Assembly: GCA_964304625.1 (NCBI GenBank)
Contig: OZ199839.1
Span: 3,720,001-3,784,000, forward strand
From: Kudoa neothunni
Lineage: Eukaryota > Cnidaria
DNA length: 64,000 bases
Direction: 5' to 3'
Both the position numbers and the translations under genes were made by a program. This document shows positions 34,002-44,839 of this stretch, in pieces (position 1 is the first letter of the stretch; the number at the start of each line of letters is the position of its first letter). The notes beneath the pieces were generated by a model. It saw only the letters and a list, made by a program, of their open reading frames with translations, was not told the origin of the DNA and did not search any database.

Positions 34002-36035
34002 CAGTGGGTGACGGCTAATTCGCACTTTTTTCACTGTCGCCAAAATAAATAAACTTGAGATTTTTATCATTTTATATATATATATATATATGAGTAGAAT
34101 TATTAATTACGGCATTATACAACTTAAAAATGTTTCATCCTATTAAATATAAGAAAATTTTATGAGTTAAACCCATGGATGGATAATTCGCACTAATTTC
34201 CGTGGAGCAGGGATGCAAAACGCGCGCCGGTATCATTTAATACAGAAATATGGGTGAACAAAGAAAGCATAAATGGATGACACTTACCGAAAAATATAAT
34301 ATTATTAAATATTTCGAAATTCAGCCTCCAAAAAATGCTAAAAGTCACACAGTGAAACATTTTGGTTTATCCTCTATTTCAACTTTGAATGGAATATTAT
34401 TGAAAAAAGAGGAAAGAAAGAGCTCCGTTGAGACCGGAGTAGTCAAGAAAAATCGTAAAACTTTGAAAAAGGGTTCAAATGATGAAATTGATCAACAAGT
34501 TTTTGAGTGGTTAATATGGATGAGGTCTAAAAAATTGGAAATTTCGTCGTTGGAAATTATTTCGAAACGAAATGAATTTGCAAAAAACATTAATAAAGAA
34601 GCGGAAGATATGAGCTATGGTTGGTTTCGTGGATTCAAAGATAGATTTAATTTACGACGACTAAATTTTCATGGTGAGGCAAACATGGTAAACATGGAAA
34701 CTGTCGATGATTGGAAACTTCAATTAAAAAATATATTGAAAAATTATAAAGCTGAACAAGTGTACAACCTTGATGAAACAGCTCTATTCTATCAGCAACA
34801 TTCCAGTAAGATATATAAGATATACAAAAACGACAAAAAACATCATTAATTTGTTACATGTCGTTAAAAAAATAATTATATCAACATTTAATTTATGTCA
34901 ATCATCAACAAATTCCCATTAGAATTTTTTAAGAACTATTTTACAATACATTATATTCACTCGAACGTATTTATGGTAACCTAATTTAGGAAGAAGTTAT
35001 GTTCTATCTACTGAGGTAAATGCAAAATGCTCAAAGCGATCAAAAAAAGAGTCACGCTTTTATTGGGAGCATCATTATTAGGCGAAAAATTGGAACCATT
35101 AGTGGTTGGTCATCATGAAAAACCAAGGTGTTTTAAAAATTTGAAAGATACTCCAGTTCCTTACTTCTCCAATAAGAAAGCATGGATGACCTCGGAGATA
35201 TTTAAGAAATATTTAGTTAAATTAAATGCTAATTTCAAAGAGCAGAACAAAAAAATTGTGCTATTTCTTGATAATGCGAGTTGACATTCACCATTACAAT
35301 TATCAAATATTGAATTATTATTTTTCCCTAAAAACACAACTAGTGTTTTGCAACCTATGGATCAAGGGATTATCAATTCATTTAAAGCTGTTTATAGAAG
35401 ATATCTAATAAATAGATCTACATTTTTAGTTGCGAATGATGTTGAACTTAAGCCAATTGATTTATTAGAGGTGTTGGTACTTGTAAAAAAACGTGGGAGG
35501 ACGTAACATCCAAACAATATCCAATTGTTTCGAGAAAGCTGGATTTAGATTCGATGGTAACGAAGATCCTTATTACTATTTTATACAAACTTAATAATTA
35601 TACATAGACGAACCTGTAAACCATGAAGTTTTGGATCAAATCGATGACCCAGAGATAATACAATGCCAAGATGAAGAAGAACTCGTTCAAGTCTGTGAAT
35701 TTGAGGACAACCGTGGAAACAATGATGTAACCATGGATGTATAAGAATTATCTGATTGTGAACCTGAAGCATACAAAGAAGTGTCATATACCACGAAAGA
35801 AGCGCTGAAATGCTTTGAATATTTAAAGGGATACTTCATTAAGAATGGATCAAATATGTTGATTATCTTCACAAACTAGAAGAGGAAATGTTTCTAATCT
35901 CAAAAAAAGGATTTAAGAAAACGAAAATAACAAATTTTATTTTAAAAAAGTAGGATAATATCACATTTCTTAAAAATCGACCCAAATCTTTTACGCTTGC
36001 GCCAAATAAAAGTGCGAATTAGCCGTCACCCACTG
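34002..36035 (+). mobile_element. pogo-type DNA transposon, near complete
   Basis: A 2034-bp element flanked by TA (34000-34001 and 36036-36037) with perfect 28-bp terminal inverted repeats beginning CAGTGGGTGACGGCTAATTC. The transposase starts at ATG 34250. The CENP-B-like DNA-binding part includes HFGLSSISTLNGILLKKE and SYGWFRGFKDRFNLRRLNFH. The catalytic part has YNLDETALFYQQ (first D), VTLLLGASLLGEKLEPLVVG, then FLDNAS (second D) and NTTSVLQPMDQGIINSFK. The frame is open to 34849, interrupted for about 180 bp, then open at 35027-35284 and later parts, so there are at least three breaks. The C-terminal acidic tail runs to about 35870. Identical ends suggest a recent insertion compared with the other relics here. 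Confidence 0.85.
34250..34849 (+). pseudogene. pogo transposase, N-terminal open part
   Basis: The first 199 codons of the transposase, open from its natural ATG to a TAA. It covers the two-part DNA-binding region and the first catalytic aspartate (LDET). The product would lack the rest of the DDE domain, so by itself it could bind terminal repeats but not cut DNA. This is inferred from the family, not shown. Confidence 0.7.
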
Positions 36036-37404
36036 TAAAATCATAATAGGCTAAGTTATTTGGAAGTACTGTTGATATGTTGATGGATCTCATCCAGTAT
36101 AGGCCTCCTAATCGATGGGTACACAATAATAGGATTAGCGTGATTAAGAAATACCCATAGTTGTCTCATTTTACATTAAAATAGAGAAAAAATTTCCGCG
36201 TTTAAATATATAAATTATATAAGAGTAGAGTAGAGTAGAGTAGTTGTTGATTTAAAAATAGGAACAACATATAATGCAGCAAAGCCAGGATCGAGTACCT
36301 ATAGCCGTGTATTTTTTTGTAAACGTGACTGAATTTTTACCCATCATTTAATTGGTTTTATATAGCACGTTTTAAATTTAATACAAATCATATCCATTTT
36401 TGTAGTTTTTTCACTTAATTTGGAGAATTATAATCCCATATTTTCAGTCTTAAATGTGGAAATGGATTGGGGGTATATACCAAAGTTCAGTCAAATAAAA
36501 TATGAAACAATAATTTAAATTTAAAATATTAAAAATTTGTAATTTAGCAATATTTCAATATCGTCTCAATTTTTATATTGGGAGATTAATTTGCATTTTT
36601 TCGTTTTCAAGGTCAAATCTCTAGCGTGACTTGTTGAGTTGTGATGTTCTGGCTGATTAAGAACGCTTCAATTACACTGTAGGCAGAACAGCGTCATCTT
36701 GAGACAACTTACATTTATGCGGAAGTATCAGATAGTAAATCACTAAGTTTCTCAATAATAGATTATTATAAATATTAATATGGTATCAGAATTTAATAAA
36801 AAACTTATTTTTACGATATAAAATTAATATTAAAGGAAATTACATTAATAATGTTAAAGTTCTTGTTGATAGATAAATGAAATATTAAAGTTGTTCTAAA
36901 TAAGAATGGCTATAATAAATAATATTCTATTTTATTATTTACAGATTAAAAGTCAGAATATTAATACCCTTATTTAGGAATCGTTTTTGTTCAATCAAAA
37001 CCATAAAATATTGATATTACAATATTCAGTTAGAGGGGTTTTAAGCACAGCGAACATTTTCTTGCTGGATTCAACAGAACTATTTAATTACCAACAAAAT
37101 AAATCTTATTTTAATATTTTAAATTTAAACTTTTTTATATTATTTGTACAACTATAAATATTTTTATATATATTAAACTGAGTTATAAAAGTAAGCAATG
37201 ACAAATAGTATTTTGTCGTATTGAAATCCAAAGACTTCCAGAGCAAAAATTCGACGAAATATAGATAGTAAAATTATTTATTTACTACATAATATTCAAA
37301 TTATCAATATAATTTTAATTTTCATATTGAAAATATATTGTAATTAAAAAATTAATTCTATGTTTAAAAATATCATGCACTTTAGTGTGTTGTAAACGAC
37401 AAAA
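36036..37404. other. Gene-free AT-rich stretch with short GAGTA repeats
   Basis: No gene is supportable. A short tandem run of GAGTA units lies at about 36222-36243. The rest is AT-rich sequence without recognisable repeats. Confidence 0.45.
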
Positions 37405-37790
37405 AAAGTTAACCAACTAAGCACCCTCGTTTTGAGGAGACCCCTACCTTACGCTGCAATAACTCAGATTTAGTCGGAGGAAATTGTCTAAATGCGGGAG
37501 TTGGCTCGACAGAAAATCCTTAATGGCCAATTCGTCGTTTCTGTGCCTCAGGAGTTTATAGTCGTCCCAGTTCCATGCTTCCGTCAGACTTTATTTCCAA
37601 CTGCGAACAAAATTATATTAAATAATAGATTCCTAAGATTAGAACTGTAGTATAACTTACGTTTGGATTTAGAATCAAGGAATTCCAGATATTGATAAAT
37701 CGGATTGGGGGATTCGAACCTACAGCCTAGTGATTGTGAGTCAGACCAATTGCCAACCGTGCCACCTGGTCAGGTATGCAAATCTGCAGT
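37405..37790 (-). repeat. tRNA-like SINE (copy B)
   Basis: On the minus strand the segment begins near 37785 with a tRNA-like head: TGGCACGGTTGGCAATTGG (A-box region) and GTAGGTTCGAATCC (perfect B box) 40 bp later. The 3' end near 37440-37405 reads GTAGGGGTCTCCTCAAAACG, then AGGGTGCTTAGTTGGTTAA, and is followed by a T run. That tail matches copy A at 16.7 kb although the heads differ, which is a known behaviour of SINEs that share a LINE-recognised 3' end. Limits are approximate. Confidence 0.6.
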
Positions 37791-40235
37791 GTAAACGATA
37801 CAATTCACAAGAGTGTTTATTTTTTGTCTTGGTCGGGACTCAATCGGAATCCATAAACAAAAACAAATGATCCGTAATATCTATTCGACTCATAGCAAAC
37901 TGTTCGATGCGGTTTTGCTGTTTATTATTACGCGTAACTTTTTTATTATATTAAAAGTAAATTATTAATTCATAAGCATAATTAACATAATTATATACAC
38001 CAAATACAAGATAAACTCCATCTTATTAAAAGAACGCTAATAGGTCGTATTAGTACATCGTTCCCCTACACGAGATGCGGGAGTCATTCTAGAACAAATT
38101 TAAAAATTAATCTTAATATATTCATTTCGTAAGTTTCGTTAGAACCTGTTTAAATCATTTAAAGACCGCATGCGTGTAATAATATTGTTTGTTGTTTTGT
38201 CATCAATTTGTTTCGATTTAAAAAATGAGATATGAAAATTTATTTAATTTATAATTTGTTTCATCTATTCTACGAAATGGATCAATAAAGCAATAATTTA
38301 TATTAAGCCTATTCAACCTATAAAGTCTATCACTCGCTATTTCCATGTAAAATCGTAACTGTGTTGTCTTTTAAAGTAACATATTAATATGCTTAAGCTG
38401 TAACTAAGCTGTCAGAATTTTTATCTACATAGAAATGATCTATATCCTTAAAAATAAAACCTCTATGTGGTTTTAACTTTGTCTTCTGTCTGAATTTGAA
38501 ATCCATCATTTAATTGTATATTCTTTATTATGTTACATTTTAAGTTTTGTGCTCGAATTTTTCCCCAACCTCTGATATAAATTTTAACTAAATTATCTTT
38601 GAAAATTTTGGTGCATCAAAAATCAGAGCATTCATTTATACACTTAAATAAATGAATGTCAATTTGAATAGAATAATTAGTTATTTTTATTCAGGTATAT
38701 TAAGAAGTCATCTGTTAGAATTTTCTGAATTTTTCTGAACCCATTGCCTCAATATTTAAATTAAAGTCTGATTCGATATAGAATAAGGAATTTTCTAGGT
38801 TTTTCCACACAAGATGGTATATGAGGCTGGCTTCTCGACTTCATTGTATACAAATAAAAAGTATCGGAATTCCTTGTATCCCCAAACGATTTACAAGTAT
38901 CATTTATCAGCAATGTACCACGCTTTGAATTACTTATAAAAAACTGGCGAGAGCGAGAAAACTGCCAAATCAGTTAAACACTAAATAACATTTTTGTGTG
39001 AAATGGTGAGTTTTTTTGTGAACTATATAGATTGGTTATAATTATGTGGCATATTTAAATTGCTCCTTTATGTACAGAACTTAATCAATCGACTATAATT
39101 TTTCTTAATATAATCCAGTATTATTTTTATATAACTTTTTTGTTTCTAATATTTTAAAATAATTATAATAACATTTTTTAGTTAAAATTGTTCATTACTT
39201 CACATAAAAACGGTATGTTCAAGCAGGAATAAATAATAGCTTCAATCGTTGAGTGTTAAGTCATGGGCAGGAAAAGATATATTTTCTTTTTCAATTGTGT
39301 GTAGAAAATTGCGTTGATCAAAAATTTTTTGTTTCATTTGATGTATTTTAAAAATAATTCGGAAAATTAGAGATTTAAAATAATAAAAAGTATAATTTAA
39401 AAACGTTTTTTTACCGATATTATTATATTCGCATTTATATAATAGGTAAAATAAAGCCTTAACTTTCACAAGGAGGAGGAGTGCGAAACGAGCGGGGAAA
39501 TTAGCATGGGTGTACAAGTGTAAAATTTGTAGAGAAACACTGTATTAGCATATGTCATCGGATTACCTTGTGTGAATATCAAACCGATTTTATTAGAATT
39601 TAACCCAATTTCTTTCTAAAGTAATGTAGTTAATTTCAATATATGAGTATATAAATATATTATGTGAATAATAATGACATCGCATGATTGAAAAAATGCC
39701 ATATTTTTGTTTTGATAATTAAAGATATTTTACAATAAGAATAAACGTGTTTATTTTTAGGAGAATATAAGAACTTCCTGATAAGGAAGAAAAGCGTGCC
39801 TTAAGTTTTGAGAAAAATGGTTACTCTGCGGTATAGGAGATATTCCACTCAGGACATGAAAAGTTAATATAAAATCAAGATTTAAAAAATAAAATAAGAC
39901 GCCAAGTCATTAATTAATAAGAATACAAATACATAAAAATAAGAGAAAAGATAGAAATAGCATACTTTGTTAAGAAAAGAGGTTAGCAAAAAATATCTCA
40001 ATTATTTATAAACGCATTAGCAAACTAATTATTTGATTATTTTTGAAAAATTTAAAAGACAAACATTATTAAGTCCTGGAAACCTCATCGAACTGACGAA
40101 AATTAGAATAAAAAACAGGATTCAAATGTCACACGGCAATTCAATAAACTCATATATTCAGAAAAAAAAACACTTGGGAATTAAAATGGTCATTTACAAA
40201 GCTAAAATGCACAAAATTTCTATGATCCAACCAAA
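37791..40235. other. Gene-free stretch with a promoter-like site
   Basis: No coding region is supported. At 38934-39008 there is a TATA-like TTATAAAAAA followed 65 bp on by ATG and a consensus donor GTGAGT, an arrangement seen where the first coding exon is only the start codon; no matching second exon was recognised before DIS3. The open frame at 40033-40239 runs against the 3' end of DIS3 and is probably not coding. Confidence 0.35.
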
Positions 40236-43200
40236 TTAAGATTGTATTGACGGTACGGACAATCCAGGGATGGCTGGCTCAACCAGAAGGAAAATAAGTG
40301 AATCCATATGACAAGCTTCAGTTTGACGGACGGCCATTTGAACGACGACTCGTTGCAGTTTTTCAATGGTAACATTAACATTGTTGAATGTGATTTTAGA
40401 AAATGTTGAGTTGAGAATGGCTTGGGGTAAATCGTCTTTATTAAGGCAGTCGATAAATCTGTTTGACTTTGGATCGAAGTAAATAGTTCCTTCTTTGTTG
40501 AAACGAGGAATATAAACTCTGATAGCGTTTTCACTGAGTTGAAGCACGTACGCATTTTCTTGTAGAACTCCGTTAGGTGACTTTTTAACGAATAACACCG
40601 TATGAAGTTTCAATGAAGACCATGAGGCAAGTCGAGCCGATCTATTTCTTTTATTCAAATGATCACACATGGATTGAATTTGATCAGCAGACATTCCAGT
40701 CAAAACCTATAGGTATAATTAGATAACAAATGCCAACTAGGGAGACTACAATCGAATGTTCATCCACAATTCCAAGTGATGCAGCCAACAATCGATGAAC
40801 CAGCACATCAGGGTATCTTCTAATCGGTGAGGTGAAGTGAGTGTAGATAGTTTCAGCTAAACCAAAGTGGTAGAAATCATTTTCGCATCTGGCTCCGGAG
40901 CAGAAATATAATGCTTGTTGAAGACAACGAGTGGACATAATTCTTAGCAGCGTATCCAAATATCGGTCTTTAGGATAATCGGATGTGATGTCAAGAATAG
41001 CTTTGAGATTGTCTTCGATATGGCGAATTTTCGATTCACCCACTTGGAAGCGGTCTTTGAGAAGATCACACAACGGTTTGAAACTGCCGATGGCGGGTCT
41101 AGGATGACAGCGTAAAACCGAGCAGCTAGGGAAGTGTTGATAGAGTTGTTTAGCAACGGTAATATTGGCCAACAACATGAAATCTTCAACTAATCTATTA
41201 GTCTCAATTTGAGCTTTTTGTTGTAATTCGAGTGGTTCATTTCTTTCTTGGTCCATTTCGAAGCTGACCTCCGAAGAGGCCAGCATAATAGCACCATTTT
41301 TTATTCGTTTGTTGCGTAAATGTTTCGCGAATTTGGCTAACATTTTTATACTGTTTGAAAGTGTGGAGTTATCGTTAGGGTCGTCCAAGATAGCTTGAGC
41401 TTCATTGTAGGTGAAAGCCCGCCGAGATCGAATCACACTTTTACAAAATTTGGGAGGGAGTTCTTCGATCATATTACCTTCGGCTGTCAAATACCATCTT
41501 ACCGAAAACGCCAAGCGATCTTCATTTTCACGCAACGAACAGAGATTGGACGACAGCAACTCAGGTATCATATCAATTCTTCGATCGGTCAAATAGACGG
41601 TGGTTCCTCTGGTGTACGCCTCATCATCGATGGCGGTACCAGGTTTCACAAAATGGGTGACATCGGCTATGTGAACACCAACTTCGTAGACGCATTCGTC
41701 AGCAGAATATCCAACTGGATATTCGGATGGCTCAAGCTTACGGCAATGTAGTGCATCATCAATATCAGTACAGCCAGGTGGATCTATACTGCAAACATTG
41801 AGATGTCGCAAATCTTCTCTGAAAACTTGTCTACCAATAATAATATCAGCATTCCATTCATCTGGATTTTCCATATTTGGAAGACAATTGAGAACAGACT
41901 TTGAGAAAGGTTGGAAACGAATTCCTTCTTCGGTGAGTATGGTGTCAGTTTCCACATCTTTATCGCCGAGATCTCCAAGTGTGGTGAGATAATGACCAAG
42001 TGGATAACGGCTGTGTCGTGGCCAAGAATCCACCGCCACACATATTCGTTTGTCAGCCAAATCTTTTGCTCGTCTAGACACAATATTGATCCATGGAATA
42101 TTCTTCTTTAGTGGACGAAACAGGTGTTGGTTGGAGTTCTGGTTGAATTTATTTGGTTGAATGGTTCCACAGTATTGTTTCCAATTTCGTTTAATGATTC
42201 CAATAACTTTTCCGCAAGGAATGCTCACGTCCCCAGTCAATTTACTGTTTTCACCATCGACCACCAATTCATTAGAGTCGTTGTTTGGTTGTTGTGTGGG
42301 TGTGGAATCTTCTTCAAATCTCAAAGACGGCACTTGCCAATCCTCGTTATCCAAAATCTCCACACCAACTACATCTCCATCGAATGCACGATTCATATTG
42401 TCGATGCCGACCACGTTCACAACGGTTAACTTGCCGTCAGATCCTGCTTGTGAATCTTCGTTGATAATTACTCTACCTTCCTTGTAATTGTCCACACTAG
42501 CATGGAACACTCCTTTTAAGTATTTTCCACTTTTCACTCCGATATTGATGTCGTTTGGCGACACATGTACAGGATACATAAACTGATTAGCGTCATTTGA
42601 GATCAAGTCAAACGATTCCTCCAGTGCATCAGCATTAACCTTATCGACAATATCTTCCATACCAACCAATGATCGAATAAAATCTTGAATAGCATAGGCA
42701 TTGAGACTGAAATCATTTTGAAGTGATTCTGCTTGTTGGTTGGTCAGTGTCAACACAATCAATCCAAGACTCTCGCCAGACGCTCTACTCAAATGTTTTT
42801 GATACCAGGCGTATGTGTTTTGTAGACAACGTTCATCTCTCTCCTTGATCGATTCCGATGGTACTTTCTGGATGAATATATCAGCGTGGAATTCGTTGTA
42901 AAATTGGTAAAAGTATTTTTCCGGTGCAGTTAAAATATCATTCAATCGTTGATATTGTTGTCTATTGTTATTTTTGTATTTATCCATCGCAGTCTGACAT
43001 AAAATGACATTTTTAATACGTTTATCTTCCAAAATATCTATCTGCGAATGTATTACTTCCATTGACGGAATAATCACATATGGTTTATTAATTAATGTAG
43101 ATTCTACATAGATATTTGGATCTAACGCACAACAATTATTCATATTTTGGCCGGTTTGTTCTTGTATTTGCTTACAAAGTGAACAATCTTTAATACCACA

Positions 43201-43290
43201 TGAAATATTTCTTCTCAAATACAACTCCTTCACTTCTTTGATTATATTCCCCGATTTTGTTTTTCTTATGTTAGTTTTTTGTCGAAGCAT
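40236..43290 (-). CDS. DIS3: Exosome ribonuclease DIS3 (Rrp44)
   Basis: Catalytic subunit of the RNA exosome, in nucleus and cytoplasm. ATG at 43288-43290 matches the family start (MLRQKTNIRKTKSG; human MLKSKTFLKKTRAG). Two exons, 43290-40750 and 40706-40236, flank a 43-nt intron; 1003 residues (human 958). Order: CR3 cysteine motif CGIKDCSLC (31-39), PIN domain (about 65-195), two cold-shock-like domains, RNB exonuclease domain with SIDPPGCTDIDDALHC (about 501-516), and the C-terminal S1 domain ending VEPAIPGLSVPSIQS. RNB aspartates and TSPIRRYPDVLVHRLLA are intact. The PIN domain has lost the endonuclease acids: human PDTNV is PSMEV, the E97 site is K, D146 is E and TND is TLT. The human lysine-rich C-terminus is absent. 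Confidence 0.95.
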
Positions 43291-43375
43291 GCTATTTGCT
43301 GCTAAAAAGTACCAAAGGAAAAGCCACGAGGATCGCCTCAAACAATTTTAACGCTGAGTATTCGTGCGCACGCAT
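43291..43375. promoter_or_regulatory. Bidirectional promoter region of DIS3 and NOP53
   Basis: Only 85 bp separate the two start codons, so both transcription start sites and both 5' leaders must fit in or overlap this segment. It is GC-richer than the surroundings and has no TATA box. Shared control of the two genes is an inference from the geometry. Confidence 0.6.
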
Positions 43376-44839
43376 ATGGTTTCCAATAAAAGGGGTAGGT
43401 CAAACAAGAAAAAGGGCTGGAAAAAAGTCCAGATAAATGATGTCGACGATTTTCTGTATACAGAGTCGTTAAAGGCACCTATTTCGACAATAAATCAGTC
43501 CAACATTGAAAGTTTATACGAAATATCCACATTGCCCAGTTCCATCCAGATTAAAAACAGTATCACTCACAATTTGTTTGAGTCGAATTATTATAAATAT
43601 AAAGAAAACACTTTCGCAAGTTATTCTTACAATGCGTTGAAACAAATAGCCCCCAATTCCTACGGCACATTGTCTCAAAATTACCTTTCATCCGAAGATG
43701 AATGCCCTAATATTATACAAAAAATGCCTAATAAATATCGTCCAACTGAAAATACGCGTGACAGTGTGTTTGTATCGGAAGATATTTGGGCCAGTTGTAG
43801 CGGTACATCGAAACGAGCGAATAAAGTACGTTAGAGCATTTAGTCTCTAGATTTTTGACATTTATATGTAAATGCTTGTGTAGACTAAAAAAAGTTTACC
43901 AGAATTCAAACCCCATCCGCCAGCTTCAGGTTTATCGTACAATCCAGATTTCAAAGAATATGAAGTGATTTGGTTGCTTGTTCAATGCTCGAATTTTAGT
44001 TTATATTAGAAATATGTGAATAATGCCGCAAGTTTTGATCTACTGAAAGATAAAAAGTTTGAAAATTCCAAGGTTGCTTTAATTTGCTAAAATCTATTTG
44101 TTCAACGTGTGTTAGAACAAGTCGTCGAAAAATTATTCACAATACAACAACTCTGGGAATGATATGAATACTTTTGTGATAGCCATGGCGGGAGATTACC
44201 ATGTTCCCGATGAGAATGACAGCACTCAGAATGAACCAATTGTGGTACCTATTATGCCGAATAGAATGAAAGCCAAATCCAAGAAAGAAAAGATTCGTAA
44301 AAGGATACAAAAAAAGAAAACAGACGAACAACTGAGATTGAATAGTATTGAAAAAAATCAACGAAAAGATGTTCATCATTTGAAATCAATACAATCGTTG
44401 GTAAGCGCGAATGAAAAAGCCCTAGCTGTCCGTCAAAAACTGCGTCAAAGGAAAATTAATATTCGTGAAAAACAAGAGTTACTCAAAAAGTTTTTAAATT
44501 TGTGTTTTTTTTGGCTAAATTTTTAATTAGAACTCTTCCACCTGTCTCTGAAATCCCTCTCCCAGAAGAACTCACTGGTTGCCTTAGAACTGTTACGGTA
44601 ATTAATTTTAGGTTACTTTGATTGATAAAAAACTTATATTAGCCTACCATGTCAATTTTGGATAACAAATCTCAACATATACGTGCTTCGAAACTGATTG
44701 TAAAACGAAAGAAAAAGTATCGAACTTTTAAAAGACTGATTTAATTGAGATTTTTTGTAATATTTTTAGGGCATTGAAAAGGTCTTCACTAAGAAAAGTG
44801 TACAGCTTGCCAAACAAGATAATGCAAGATTTGAATTAG
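43376..44839 (+). CDS. NOP53: Ribosome biogenesis protein NOP53
   Basis: Nucleolar 60S assembly factor that recruits the Mtr4-exosome for ITS2/7S rRNA trimming. Seven exons join in frame (43376-43825, 43884-43964, 44010-44072, 44116-44489, 44531-44597, 44643-44716, 44770-44839; introns 41-58 nt), 392 residues (human 478). Family blocks in order: a basic start with WKKVQINDVDDFLYTES (human WSKKHSDIHDVEEFLED), VFVSEDIWAS (PFYDLWAS), ASGLSYNPDFKEYE (GASYNPSFEDHQ), a basic coiled region of K/R and Q, then PLPEELTGCLRTV (QLSSELTDSLRTL) and a basic tail. The arch-interacting motif that binds Mtr4 is LFFVD in human; the aligned segment here is LYEIS, without the aspartate. If the last small intron is not spliced, the frame stops at 44743. 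Confidence 0.85.

Noticed and set aside
40033-40239. Plus-strand open frame at the DIS3 3' end
   Set aside because: Opens at a non-ATG codon and overlaps the end of the DIS3 coding region; no family match.
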